A stretch of 57,809 bases of DNA, from positions 1-57,809 of the forward strand of contig VXSK01000006.1 in NCBI GenBank assembly GCA_009838035.1, in the 5' to 3' direction. The notes below the pieces were generated by a model. That model saw only the letters and a list, made by a program, of their open reading frames with translations. It was not told the origin of the DNA and did not search any database. Shown here one piece after another: positions 1-8,371 of this stretch. Position 1 is the stretch's first letter. Each line of letters opens with the position of its first letter. Origin of the DNA: Gammaproteobacteria bacterium. Its GTDB lineage: Bacteria > Pseudomonadota > Gammaproteobacteria > Steroidobacterales > Foliamicaceae. A program made the position numbers and the translations under genes.

Positions 1-201
1 GGTGGCCCTATTCAAACAGACAAGCAGGGACAGCGAGAATCGAGCCAGGATGGCGTCTCCCACGAGGAGGGGGGCAAAGAAAGGGCGAGGAAGCGGAGGG
101 CGGCGTTGCAAGTGGGCGGCGGCGCGCTACAATGCAAGGTAGGCGGGGCAGGAAACCGGGAGCGGATTTCGGGGTGCCTGCGCCATTGCATTCAAGGCCA
201 G
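1..201. other. Non-coding left edge of window
   Basis: I see no convincing gene in this stretch. It is G-rich at 60-100 and holds a plausible sigma70-type promoter (separate entry) that would drive the DUF465 gene at 202. Open frames across it show no recognisable protein. The window edge may cut a gene lying further left. Confidence 0.4.
106..133 (+). promoter_or_regulatory. Possible sigma70-type promoter upstream of DUF465 gene
   Basis: TTGCAA at 106-111 (4 of 6 matches to the -35 consensus) and TACAAT at 128-133 (5 of 6 to the -10 consensus) are separated by 16 bases. Transcription would begin near 140, about 60 bases before the ATG at 202. This is a motif match only. Confidence 0.35.
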
Positions 202-417
202 ATGAATTCCAACGTCGAAACACAGGTTTTTGCCAATCGGGAAAGAATCAAGCAACTCAGGGACGAGCACAGGGATCTGGATCTCGCCATCGCGGAAATG
301 TCAAAACACGCGAGCGCCGATCAATTCATGCTGAAACGTATGAAGAAGCGCAAGTTGCGCCTGAAGGACATGATCACGCGCCTGGAGAGTGAACAGATTC
401 CGGATCTGAACGCCTGA
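202..417 (+). CDS. DUF465 (YdcH-like) small coiled-coil protein
   Basis: A 71-residue, highly charged protein predicted to form a helical hairpin. It has the DUF465/YdcH pattern: an N-terminal helix with RIKQLRDEHRDLD, then a Lys/Arg cluster (LKRMKKRKLRLKDMI) and a final acidic helix. Family members are 65-80 residues long, so the ATG at 202 gives the expected length; frames opening upstream add unrelated sequence. The molecular role of the family is not known. It is convergent with the YeiH-type gene that ends at 506 and seems to be its own transcription unit. Family assignment is fairly secure; function is not. Confidence 0.8.
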   Translation: MNSNVETQVFANRERIKQLRDEHRDLDLAIAEMSKHASADQFMLKRMKKRKLRLKDMITRLESEQIPDLNA

Positions 418-505
418 TTCTCCGGCGCCGGCCGGGGCGCACTCCATCAACCGGCACACGGGGGCGCTCGCCCGGCCGTTACTGCGGATCGCGTTGCCTG
501 CCGGA

Positions 506-1624
506 TCAGTTGCCGGTCATGCTGAGCAGCGCCGGCGCGAACAGCGAGATCATCAGGAAACTGACCCCGCCCACCGCGGCGGCCGCGAACAGTCCTAGCA
601 GGAAGGGCCGCAGGCCGATGCTGCGAATCCCGGCAAAGCTGGAGTTCAGGCCGACTGCGGCCATAGCCACCAGCAGGCAGACTTCCGCCGCCCGCCGGAG
701 CAGGGACACGACTTGCGCCCAGCTGTTCGGATCGAGAAAGCCGAACGCCTGCTCTCCGGCATCGCCTGCGGTCCGCAGCGCCGAAAAAACGGCGAATCCC
801 ACCACGAACCACGGAATCATCCTCAGGTAGTCTCCCGCAGTCCGAGCGCCGCCTGTCCCGCGTTCGGCGCCGAAAAGCACGCCCGCCAGGGGGATCATCG
901 CGATCATGCACAGGTTACGAACGAGCTTGGTCACTGTGGCGATGTCGAGCGCCACCGGGGCGTCGTACTGGGCCTGGTACATCATTCCGGCGCCGGCCAC
1001 CTGCGCGGTCTCGTGAATCGACGTGCCGAGAAAGAGGCCGGCCAGTTCAGGGCGATTCTCGAAAAAGCCGTGCGCCAATATCGGGTAGAAGAACATCGCG
1101 GCAATTCCGAACACCGTTATGCAGGCGATCGCGTAGCTGACTTCCGATTCCCTGGCACGTATCAGCGGGGCGGTTGCCACGATGGCGCTGGCGCCGCAGA
1201 TGCTGGTTCCGATTGCGATCAGTCCTGCCAGACGCCGCGACAGTTCCAGTCGCCGGCCCAGATAACCCACTACCGTCATGCCGGCGGCTATCGCCAGGAT
1301 CACGAAGGGCAGGGCCACCAGCGTGAACTTGCCGGCGCTCAGCAAACTCAGGCGAATTCCGAGCAGGGCGATGCCGATGCGAAGAACAGTCGTGGAACAG
1401 AACTTGAGCCCGTCGGAGGCAAGCGGCGCCAGGTTCAGCGAGTTGGAGAGGATCATGCCGAGAATGATGGCCAGCATGATCGCGCTCACCGGGCTCCTGG
1501 CCAGCCCAAACACCGAAACGCCGATCCATTCGGCCGAGTAGCCCGCCAGCACCGCAACAGCAACGGCCAGCGCCAGACCCAGCCACCACGCGCGCGATCG
1601 CAAGTTGGCAGTTACGGTGTTCAA
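506..1624 (-). CDS. YeiH/UPF0324 family putative sulfate exporter
   Basis: A roughly 372-residue integral membrane protein with about ten hydrophobic segments, matching the YeiH (UPF0324, conserved hypothetical 698) family. Family landmarks include LAIILGMILSN, IRLSL, GTSICGASAIVATAP and GTSIHETAQVAGAG. Members are annotated as putative sulfate exporters, but the substrate is rarely tested. No ATG fits: the best start is a TTG at 1624, 17 bases past the stop of the upstream amidohydrolase. The open frame continues to 2041, but that part overlaps the amidohydrolase and has no membrane character. The short gap suggests an operon with the amidohydrolase. The family is confident; the start is moderate. 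Confidence 0.82.
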   Translation of the reverse strand: MNTVTANLRSRAWWLGLALAVAVAVLAGYSAEWIGVSVFGLARSPVSAIMLAIILGMILSNSLNLAPLASDGLKFCSTTVLRIGIALLGIRLSLLSAGKFTLVALPFVILAIAAGMTVVGYLGRRLELSRRLAGLIAIGTSICGASAIVATAPLIRARESEVSYAIACITVFGIAAMFFYPILAHGFFENRPELAGLFLGTSIHETAQVAGAGMMYQAQYDAPVALDIATVTKLVRNLCMIAMIPLAGVLFGAERGTGGARTAGDYLRMIPWFVVGFAVFSALRTAGDAGEQAFGFLDPNSWAQVVSLLRRAAEVCLLVAMAAVGLNSSFAGIRSIGLRPFLLGLFAAAAVGGVSFLMISLFAPALLSMTGN

Positions 1625-1641
1625 GGCTTGCGTGCGGTTCT

Positions 1642-2754
1642 TCAGCCCGCGGGCGGCCCGGCCGGGCAGATTTCGGGCGCGCTGTAGTCGAGCCCGAGGA
1701 GGCGGAAATAGTTTTCGCCCAGCGCGATATTGCGGAATGCCTCGTCGCCCAAGTCGGCCAGGATATCGCTGGTAACGCGCAGCTCCTCCGAATAGACATC
1801 GAAATTCTTGTCCGCCGAAGCCAGAAAATCCGAACCGGGGAGGATTCGGGTGGAATACTCTTCGATGAACGGCAGATAGGCGGCCCGTAGTTCGGGCCGC
1901 GAAAAGACGTTGTCGTGGATGACCCGCCAGGAAATGTCCACCATCAGCGCGGGATAGCGATCGAGCAGCCGGCGCAGCACTCCAAGATGCACATCCGGGT
2001 CGATCCGGGTCAGTTCGCGCGACAGGCCCAGGTGCATCCACACGATCGGATTGTCCGGATACAGCCTGAGTACCTCCTCAATCCAGGGAAGATATTGCAT
2101 GGGCTCGCCATCGTGGCCCAGGTCCGAATGGACGGCAAACGGAATGTTCCGTTCCCGCAGCCTCTTCATGAAGGGCTCCCAGGCGGCGATCGCTTCTAGC
2201 GGGACCGCCCGGTGCGCGTTCGCAAACAACGCCTGCTTCACCAGGTTTACCTCCCCCATCCAGCGGAACACGCCGGGAAACTCCTGGTCGAGCAGATCCA
2301 TGCGGGCGAGCACCGTTTCGGGACGCGCAAGATCGGGAAAGGTCATGGACATGGTCAGGTGCACATTTTCCGGCCGGTTCGACACGAAGTTCGCCGCGTT
2401 CGCGAAATCGTTCTTGAGCGTGGGCAGCACCGGTTCGCCCGGACAATCGAGGTAGTACGTGCACGGCGAGCCCACCGGCAGCATCTGCCCGATACCGTAT
2501 ACGTTTGCGAACCGAACCCCCGATCGATCCAGAAAAGCAACCATGTCCTCAAACGAAACGGCAGGCCCGCCGAACGGCCGGAAGTGCACGTGGGTATCGA
2601 CCACCGCGGTCTGCGGATGCCGGCTGCGGTCATGGCAGGGAGCATCCGGGGACCGGAAGTCATCCAGGCTCGGCTGGGCCCACGCGTGTACAGCCAGCAG
2701 CGCCGCGCCCGGCAACAGCGCCCGGAGCCTCGTAGTCAACCCGTTCAATTCCAT
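1642..2754 (-). CDS. Exported amidohydrolase-family TIM-barrel protein
   Basis: A 370-residue protein with a signal peptide (hydrophobic stretch then Ala-Trp-Ala-Gln near residue 27), so it should act in the periplasm. The metal-site motif VDTHVHF lies near residue 52, with HSDLGHD and MHLGLS further on as further probable metal ligands. Near the C-terminus ILPGSDF supplies the conserved Asp, and the IALGENYFRLLGL motif is typical of amidohydrolase-related (Amidohydro_2) proteins. The substrate cannot be read from the sequence. The YeiH-type membrane protein follows after 17 bases, so the two are probably co-transcribed. PPK2 is divergent. Confidence 0.8.
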   Translation of the reverse strand: MELNGLTTRLRALLPGAALLAVHAWAQPSLDDFRSPDAPCHDRSRHPQTAVVDTHVHFRPFGGPAVSFEDMVAFLDRSGVRFANVYGIGQMLPVGSPCTYYLDCPGEPVLPTLKNDFANAANFVSNRPENVHLTMSMTFPDLARPETVLARMDLLDQEFPGVFRWMGEVNLVKQALFANAHRAVPLEAIAAWEPFMKRLRERNIPFAVHSDLGHDGEPMQYLPWIEEVLRLYPDNPIVWMHLGLSRELTRIDPDVHLGVLRRLLDRYPALMVDISWRVIHDNVFSRPELRAAYLPFIEEYSTRILPGSDFLASADKNFDVYSEELRVTSDILADLGDEAFRNIALGENYFRLLGLDYSAPEICPAGPPAG

Positions 2755-2854
2755 TGCTTCACGATCTATTCGCTCAATATTGAATCGTATCCCAGGAGTG
2801 CACTCTCCTTGCGGCTTGCAGCGGGTTGGTGCGGGCTTGTGGTGCCCGGTCTTC

Positions 2855-2860
2855 TATAAT
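2855..2860 (+). promoter_or_regulatory. Consensus -10 box upstream of ppk2
   Basis: A perfect TATAAT lies 30 bases upstream of the ppk2 ATG in the divergent intergenic region 2755-2889. No good -35 hexamer sits at 16-18 bases, so the promoter may depend on an activator. The leader would be short, about 22 bases, and still contains the ribosome-binding site (AGAGGTAGG). Confidence 0.35.
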
Positions 2861-2889
2861 CGGGCGACCATTCTCGTCAGAGGTAGGTC

Positions 2890-3858
2890 ATGAGCCGGGA
2901 GGTCGGCGTTAAAGGCAACGGGCGCGATCAGGCCGCCCGCAGGACAGGCGCGAAGCCGCGCCCGGAGCAGCCGGACGCCGCTGAGGAAGAGGCACGCGCG
3001 GCGCAGGGGAACCTCGGCCTCCCGAACGCTCGGCATTCCGCCGATGCCATCAAGCGCGTATTCCAGGAGGGCGTCTATCCCTATTCCGACAAGATGCGGC
3101 GCAAGGAATACGAGCGGCACAAGGCGTCGCTGCAGGTCGAATTGCTCAAGGCCCAACGCTGGATCAAGGAATCGGGCGCAAAGGTGCTGGTCCTGTGCGA
3201 AGGACGCGACGCGGCCGGCAAGGGCGGGACGATCAAGCGCTTCATGGAGCATCTGAATCCGCGCGGCGCACGTGTCGTGGCCCTGGAGAAACCCAACGAC
3301 CGGGAGCGCGGCCAATGGTACTTCCAGCGCTATATCCAGCATTTGCCGGCTGAAGGGGAGATCGTGCTGTTCGACCGTTCCTGGTACAACCGCGCCGGCG
3401 TGGAACGGGTGATGGGCTTCTGCACCCGGGCGGAATACCTCGAATTCATGCGCCAGTGTCCGAACCTGGAGCGCATGCTGGTGAACAGTGGCATTCACCT
3501 TTTCAAGTTCTACTTTTCCGTCTCCCAGGAGGAGCAGGCGCACCGGTTCGACAGCCGCCGGACCGACCCTCTGAAACAGTGGAAGATCTCGCCGATCGAT
3601 CTTGCATCGCTGGACAAGTGGGAGGACTACACGGAAGCGAAGGAGGCGATGTTCTTCTACACGGATACAGCCGATGCGCCCTGGACGGTCATCAAGTCCG
3701 ACGACAAGAAACGCGCCCGTATCGCCGCCCTGCAGCATTTCCTCATGAAGCTGCCGTATCCGGACAAGGACCGGGAGGTCGTTCGCGGACCCGATGCGCT
3801 GATAGCCGGACCGGCCAGGCGCGTCGTGGACGGCGAAGCCCCGATGGATTCCCCTTAG
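2890..3858 (+). CDS. ppk2: Polyphosphate kinase 2 (PPK2 family)
   Basis: A 322-residue cytoplasmic kinase that moves phosphate between polyphosphate and nucleoside diphosphates. The Walker A segment EGRDAAGKGG is at residues 104-113, Walker B (FDRSWYNR) near 161-168, and a lid region with SRRTDPLKQWKISPID follows. These match class I PPK2 enzymes. The N-terminal ~45 residues are charged and poorly conserved. The ATG has a strong ribosome-binding site (AGAGGTAGG). An alpha/beta-hydrolase begins 94 bases downstream, close enough for read-through but with no clear functional tie. Whether the enzyme favours ADP or GDP cannot be judged by eye. Confidence 0.93.
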   Translation: MSREVGVKGNGRDQAARRTGAKPRPEQPDAAEEEARAAQGNLGLPNARHSADAIKRVFQEGVYPYSDKMRRKEYERHKASLQVELLKAQRWIKESGAKVLVLCEGRDAAGKGGTIKRFMEHLNPRGARVVALEKPNDRERGQWYFQRYIQHLPAEGEIVLFDRSWYNRAGVERVMGFCTRAEYLEFMRQCPNLERMLVNSGIHLFKFYFSVSQEEQAHRFDSRRTDPLKQWKISPIDLASLDKWEDYTEAKEAMFFYTDTADAPWTVIKSDDKKRARIAALQHFLMKLPYPDKDREVVRGPDALIAGPARRVVDGEAPMDSP

Positions 3859-3952
3859 CGCGGGCTATCCGCGTTACGTGCGAAGGCGATGTGTTTTGGT
3901 CTTGTCGGGCTGAGTGCCCGCTCCGCGAACTGCGAAAGAATGGAGAGGTGAG

Positions 3953-4777
3953 ATGATTCGCAAGATCTACGTCGATGGACCGCACGGGCAAGTGCACCTG
4001 CGCGTCGCCCAGCCCGAAGCGGGCGCCGCGGGGCGTGCGGTGCTGTGCTTTCACATGAGCCCGAATTCCGGCCTCGTTTACGAGAGCCTGCTTGAGGAAC
4101 TGGGACGGGACCGAATTGCCGTGGCGCCCGACACGCCGGGTTTCGGCGCTTCGGACGCGCCGTCCGAGCCGCCGGAGATCGAGGACTACGCCGACGCCAT
4201 GGAGGCGGTCGTGGAACAGTTGGGTCTGGAGGAAATCGACCTCGTGGGCTACCACACGGGCTCCAAGACGGCTGTCGAACTGGGGTTGCGGCGGCCGCAG
4301 CAGGTGCGTCACGTCGTGATGATCTCGGCGCCGCTGTTCACCAAAGAGGAGCTCGACGACCACAGAAACCTATATGCCGCCAAGCCAATCGCGGAGGACG
4401 GATCGCACCTGGTCAGGCGCTGGAAGGGATTCGTCCGTTGGCACATGCAGCACCATTCGCTTGAAAAGTCCGCGGCCATCTTCACCGAATCCCTGCGCGG
4501 CGGCGACAAGTACTGGTGGGGTCATCGCGCCGCATTCAACTATCCCCTGTGGGAAAGAATGCCGGCCCTGAAGGTCCCGCTGCTGGTCCTGAACCCCGAG
4601 GACGACCTCCGGAAACAGAGCCTGCGCGCGCCCGAATTGATCAGAAATGGCGGGATGGTGAACCTGCCCGGCTGGGGGCATGGGTTCCTGGATGCGCACA
4701 CCACGATTGCCGGCGCCATGCTGCGGGAGTTCTTCGATCAGGACCGCCTGCCCCAAACGCCCGCCGAGTGCGGGTGA
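3953..4777 (+). CDS. Alpha/beta-hydrolase fold protein with a GYHTG nucleophile elbow
   Basis: A 274-residue alpha/beta-hydrolase. The start at 3953 is chosen because GGAGAGGTG lies just upstream; the frame is open to 3914 without a better site. An oxyanion-type loop (CFHMSPNSG) is near residue 33, DTPGFGASD near 60, and the nucleophile elbow reads GYHTG at 99-103, so His101 stands where the catalytic Ser normally is. The late LNPEDD and GWGHGF segments would supply the acid and His. The missing Ser means that hydrolase chemistry should not be assumed. The stop overlaps the GTG of the next hydrolase gene (GTGA), indicating translational coupling. Confidence 0.82.
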   Translation: MIRKIYVDGPHGQVHLRVAQPEAGAAGRAVLCFHMSPNSGLVYESLLEELGRDRIAVAPDTPGFGASDAPSEPPEIEDYADAMEAVVEQLGLEEIDLVGYHTGSKTAVELGLRRPQQVRHVVMISAPLFTKEELDDHRNLYAAKPIAEDGSHLVRRWKGFVRWHMQHHSLEKSAAIFTESLRGGDKYWWGHRAAFNYPLWERMPALKVPLLVLNPEDDLRKQSLRAPELIRNGGMVNLPGWGHGFLDAHTTIAGAMLREFFDQDRLPQTPAECG

Positions 4778-5277
4778 ACAAGCGCCGCGTCGTTCTGTTT
4801 TCGCACGGCCAGGAGAGCGGCCCGTGGGGAACCAAGATCACGGCGCTGGCGCAGGACGCCCGCGACGCCGGCCTTGAAGCGGATTCGATCGACTACCGGG
4901 GAATGCCCGATCCTGCGGCACGGGCCGCGAAACTCGTTGCGCGGATGCGCGAATCAAGCGATGAGATCCTGCTGGTGGGCAGCAGCATGGGCGGTTACGT
5001 GGCCGTAGCCGCCGCACAGCAACAGCCCGCCGCCGGACTGTTCCTCATGGCGCCCGCGCTGGCCGTTCCCGGCTGGCCGAAACTGGGGGAAATCGTTTCC
5101 GCACCGGCGTTCATCGTGCACGGCTGGCAGGACGACATCGTGCCGATCGAGTGGAGCATCGACTTCGCCCGTACCAACCAGGCGCGGCTGCATCTGCTGA
5201 ATGCCGGGCATTCACTGACGGAAGCCCTCGACGAAATTCGGGCCCTCTTCGGTGCCTTCCTCTCAGCCGGTAGTTGA
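4774..5277 (+). CDS. Small alpha/beta-hydrolase
   Basis: A 167-residue alpha/beta-hydrolase starting at a GTG that overlaps the previous stop (GTGA). It has an N-terminal SHGQESGPWGTK segment, a canonical nucleophile elbow GSSMGG with Ser71, then HGWQDDIVP (acid loop) and NAGHSL (catalytic His). The size fits small esterase- or thioesterase-like family members lacking a cap domain. It is coupled to the larger GYHTG-type hydrolase just upstream, so both probably act on related substrates, which are unknown. Its 3' end overlaps the convergent aldolase gene by 15 bases. Confidence 0.8.
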   Translation: MNKRRVVLFSHGQESGPWGTKITALAQDARDAGLEADSIDYRGMPDPAARAAKLVARMRESSDEILLVGSSMGGYVAVAAAQQQPAAGLFLMAPALAVPGWPKLGEIVSAPAFIVHGWQDDIVPIEWSIDFARTNQARLHLLNAGHSLTEALDEIRALFGAFLSAGS

Positions 5278-6030
5278 CGAAAGCAATTCCCGCGACCCTT
5301 TCACGAGCAGGGCCGTGTCGCTGCCGATCCCGAGAAATTTCGCTCCGTTTTCCGCGTGCGTACGGATCGCTTCAGGCGACCCGGCCAGCGTCCCCGGCGC
5401 CTTGCCCAGAGCCGTGATGTCGCGCAGCGCCTGGGCGACGGCCGCCTGCACCTCGGGATGACCCGGCTGGCCCAGGTACCCCATGGATGCGGAAAGGTCG
5501 GATGGTCCGATGAACACCGAATCCACGCCATCCACCGCTGCGATGGCCTTCAGGTTGTCCAGTGCGGTCACGGTTTCCGCCTGCACGATCAGGCAGATCT
5601 GCTCGTCCGCGTGGCGGGCGTAATCCTCGATTTGAGTCCAGCGCGAGGCGCGGGTAATCGAGGTGGCCAGGCCGCGGATGCCGCGCGGCGGATAGCGCAC
5701 GGCGGCCGCCAGCCTCTCCGCCTGTTCCGCCGTGTCCACCATGGGTATCAGCAGGGACTGCACGCCCATGTCCAGGTAGCGCTTGATCCGGACCGGATCG
5801 TCGTCCGCCAGCCTCACGATTGCCGGCGTGCCGGTACCCTCGATGGCCTGCAATTGCGAATATGTCGAACGAAAATCGTCGGCTCCATGCTCGCCGTCGA
5901 TCAGCAGCCAGTCGAAGCCGACGCACGCACACAGTTCCGCGGCCACCGGCGACGCGAGGGCCAGCCACAGGCCAAATTGCACGCCGTCCTCGCTCAGCGC
6001 ACGCTTGAATTGGTTTTCCGGTAATTTCAT
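5263..6030 (-). CDS. hpaI: HpcH/HpaI family aldolase
   Basis: A 255-residue class II pyruvate aldolase of the HpcH/HpaI family. HpaI cleaves 4-hydroxy-2-oxoheptanedioate to pyruvate and succinate semialdehyde in homoprotocatechuate breakdown. Visible landmarks are GFDWLLIDGEHGADDF near residue 38, the QAETVTALDNL segment carrying the metal-binding Glu, and FIGPSDLSASMGY. It follows the hydratase gene by 9 bases in one operon, the same enzyme order as the end of the Hpa pathway. Relatives act on 2-keto-3-deoxy sugar acids, so substrate assignment rests mainly on the neighbouring hydratase. Confidence 0.85.
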   Translation of the reverse strand: MKLPENQFKRALSEDGVQFGLWLALASPVAAELCACVGFDWLLIDGEHGADDFRSTYSQLQAIEGTGTPAIVRLADDDPVRIKRYLDMGVQSLLIPMVDTAEQAERLAAAVRYPPRGIRGLATSITRASRWTQIEDYARHADEQICLIVQAETVTALDNLKAIAAVDGVDSVFIGPSDLSASMGYLGQPGHPEVQAAVAQALRDITALGKAPGTLAGSPEAIRTHAENGAKFLGIGSDTALLVKGSRELLSSTTG

Positions 6031-6039
6031 CGTCCTGCT

Positions 6040-6849
6040 CTATACAAATCGGCAGCCAATCCGCCCGAGCGGGCCGAAGTCTGCCAGAAAATCGTCACCG
6101 GCGCTTGCGGCGACCGGCCGGGTGAATGACCCGCTCAGAATCACGTCGCCGCTATTCAGACTGATCCCGTGGGCCGCGAACCTGCGCGCCAGCCAGCAAA
6201 CGCCGTTGGCCGGATGCCCCATGACCGCCGCCGCCAGCCCGGTTTCCTCCACTTCTCCGTTGCAGTACAGGGCGGCGCCGCACCAGGGCAGATCCAGCTC
6301 GCGCGGATCGAATCCCCGGCTGCCCAGCACGACCCCGGCTGAGGCCGCGTTGTCGGCGATGGTGTCGACCACCGTACGGGTCTTCCCGGTTTCGGGATCC
6401 ACGCGGTAGCTGCGCGCGGCGATCAATTCCAGCGAAGGATAGACCGCTTCGGTAGCGTCCAGCACCTGTTCCACGGTCACCTCCGTGCCCTGCAGAGCGT
6501 CATTCAACACGAAGCAGATTTCCACTTCCACGCGGGGATCGAGAAAGCTCGCCGTTTCAATTCCGGCGCCGTCGTCGAAGAACATATCGTCCAGCAGCGT
6601 TCCATAATCCGGCTCGTCGATGTTCATGGCGCGTTGCATGGTTTTCGAGGTCAGCCCGATCTTGCGCCCGCGAATCCGGGCGCCGCGGGCGAGTTTTATC
6701 GCAACCCAGGCGTCCTGCACGGCGTGCGCGTCGACCATGTCCATCTCCGGATAATCGAAGGTAAGCGGGCGCATCTGGCGCCGTGTCCGTTCCGCCTCGT
6801 CGAAGCGTTCGGCGGCCCGTCGGGCCTGTTTCGGTGTGAGTATCGGCAT
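6040..6849 (-). CDS. hpaH: 2-oxo-hepta-3-ene-1,7-dioate hydratase-like (HpaH / 2-keto-4-pentenoate hydratase family)
   Basis: A 269-residue hydratase of the fumarylacetoacetate-hydrolase-related 2-keto-4-pentenoate hydratase family. HpaH adds water to 2-oxohept-4-ene-1,7-dioate to give the substrate of HpaI. Family features include the GRKIGLTSKTMQ segment, the acidic metal-site stretch DPRVEVEICFVL, and PANGVCWLARRF near the C-terminus. It lies between a transporter gene (6 bases upstream) and the aldolase gene (9 bases downstream). The ring-cleavage dioxygenase, isomerase and dehydrogenase of the full pathway are not in the window. Confidence 0.85.
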   Translation of the reverse strand: MPILTPKQARRAAERFDEAERTRRQMRPLTFDYPEMDMVDAHAVQDAWVAIKLARGARIRGRKIGLTSKTMQRAMNIDEPDYGTLLDDMFFDDGAGIETASFLDPRVEVEICFVLNDALQGTEVTVEQVLDATEAVYPSLELIAARSYRVDPETGKTRTVVDTIADNAASAGVVLGSRGFDPRELDLPWCGAALYCNGEVEETGLAAAVMGHPANGVCWLARRFAAHGISLNSGDVILSGSFTRPVAASAGDDFLADFGPLGRIGCRFV

Positions 6850-6855
6850 GGCCTG

Positions 6856-8313
6856 CTAACCCGATGCCGCCTCGGTCTGCATCATCCTGTCCCGCTCGCG
6901 CAGGCCGGCGACGATTTCGGCATGGCGGGCCCGCGTCAGGCGGAAAGTGGACAGGACCGCCAGACCGGCCAGGCCAGCGACCGCACAGAATACACCGGCG
7001 TAAAGCGCAAGGTCACTCGCTACACCGGGAGTCACCTCCACGCCGGACTTCACGTCCGGGAAGCCCACCCACTCAAGAATCCAGCCCGAAACCACCTTGC
7101 CCAGGCCGCTGGCGAGCTTGTTGCCGAAGGTGATCAGGCCCAGGATCAGCGCGGTGCGCGAAACGTTGCGCACGAACCGGTACTCGTCGGTCGTTTCGGC
7201 AAACATGATCAGCGAACAGATCATCAGCAGGCCCGCGCCGAGGCCGGCCGCCAACTGAAAACCGAACAGGACCCCCGCGAGCGCGCCGCTCCCGAATTCC
7301 GGCAGCAATCCCAGCAGGGTCAGAAACAGCGGCGCGACATAGGACGTGAGCAGGATCGCATAGCCCGTCAGATAGAGATATTTCGGCTCGGTCCGCGTAA
7401 CGATGAACCGCGCGCCGACGGCGGCGGCCAGCATCCCGTAGGGCACCGCCTGCTGCCAGGCCTGCATCTGCTCCGTGGTCAGCCCCCAGAGATACGGGCC
7501 GAAATGCAGGTTTAGCGAACGGAAGCAGGAGCCCATGGTCGTGGCCAGCAGCAGACCCCAGAACAGCGCCCGCGTATTGCGCACCTGGAGGATCAGCTCG
7601 CTCCAGGACCGAAGCGTCTTCATCCAGTCGAACCGGGTCCTGGAAGGCGGTGGCAGGCTGTTTTCAAAGCGCCGGATGTGCCGGTAGGTACCGGCCGATG
7701 CCACGATCATGAACACCATCAGCGCGATGGCGGCAGCGGCGCCGAACGGCGCGTAGGCGGCGGGGTTCTCCTGGCCGACCGGAAACGCTTCGGTGGAGCT
7801 GAAGAAAACGCTGAAGGCAAGGTAGAGGACCCCCAGGTAGGCGAGCAGTCCCGCCACCTGGCGATAAATGCCCATTTCGGCCCGATCGGCCGGGCGGACA
7901 GCCACCTCGGCCGTAACCGCCGCCGCCGGAGCGTCGAAGAAGGTCAACATCACGCGCGCGCCGACGGACATGACCAGCAGCCACAGGAACAGGCCCTGCT
8001 GCGAAAGGCCTGCCGGCGGGGTGAACTGCAGGAAAAAGAACAGTCCCATCGGCAGCACCGAACCGAACATCATCGTGTGCCTGCGCCCGAACCTGGCCCG
8101 CAGACGGTCGGACCAGTCACCGATGACGGGATCGGTCAGGGCGTCCACGACCAGGCTGATGAAGATGGCCAGCCCGACGAGACGTCCGTCAAGGCCCACC
8201 ACGCGCTGGTAGAAGAACAGCACGAACAGTTCGAACACCACGAACACGAGGTTTCCCACTGATCCGGTGAACCCGTGCAGCGCCTTGATATGGAATGGAG
8301 CCCGTTCGTGCAT
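6856..8313 (-). CDS. MFS transporter, GPH (glycoside-pentoside-hexuronide) type
   Basis: A 485-residue transporter with about twelve membrane segments. The N-terminal VDALTDPVIGDWSDRLRARFGRR segment is the motif typical of GPH cation symporters and their relatives (cytoplasmic loop 2-3 region). The start at 8313 is preferred because GAGGTG lies just upstream; the open frame reaches 8484, but that part overlaps the divergent DUF1838 gene and looks non-coding. It is the first gene of the transporter-hydratase-aldolase operon, so it probably imports the compound broken down by the two enzymes. The substrate is not readable: GPH members carry sugars, uronates and some other organic acids. Confidence 0.85.
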   Translation of the reverse strand: MHERAPFHIKALHGFTGSVGNLVFVVFELFVLFFYQRVVGLDGRLVGLAIFISLVVDALTDPVIGDWSDRLRARFGRRHTMMFGSVLPMGLFFFLQFTPPAGLSQQGLFLWLLVMSVGARVMLTFFDAPAAAVTAEVAVRPADRAEMGIYRQVAGLLAYLGVLYLAFSVFFSSTEAFPVGQENPAAYAPFGAAAAIALMVFMIVASAGTYRHIRRFENSLPPPSRTRFDWMKTLRSWSELILQVRNTRALFWGLLLATTMGSCFRSLNLHFGPYLWGLTTEQMQAWQQAVPYGMLAAAVGARFIVTRTEPKYLYLTGYAILLTSYVAPLFLTLLGLLPEFGSGALAGVLFGFQLAAGLGAGLLMICSLIMFAETTDEYRFVRNVSRTALILGLITFGNKLASGLGKVVSGWILEWVGFPDVKSGVEVTPGVASDLALYAGVFCAVAGLAGLAVLSTFRLTRARHAEIVAGLRERDRMMQTEAASG

Positions 8314-8371
8314 CAAGCACCTCATTCGCGCCGCGCTACTATAAGGCCCCTTCGAAACAGAGGAAACGCCC

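Noticed and set aside
418..505. GC-rich inverted segments between DUF465 and YeiH genes as a terminator
   Set aside because: The pairing is imperfect and no T-run follows on either strand.
1625..2041. N-terminal extension of the YeiH-type protein
   Set aside because: It overlaps the amidohydrolase coding region out of frame and lacks membrane or family sequence; the TTG at 1624 is preferred.
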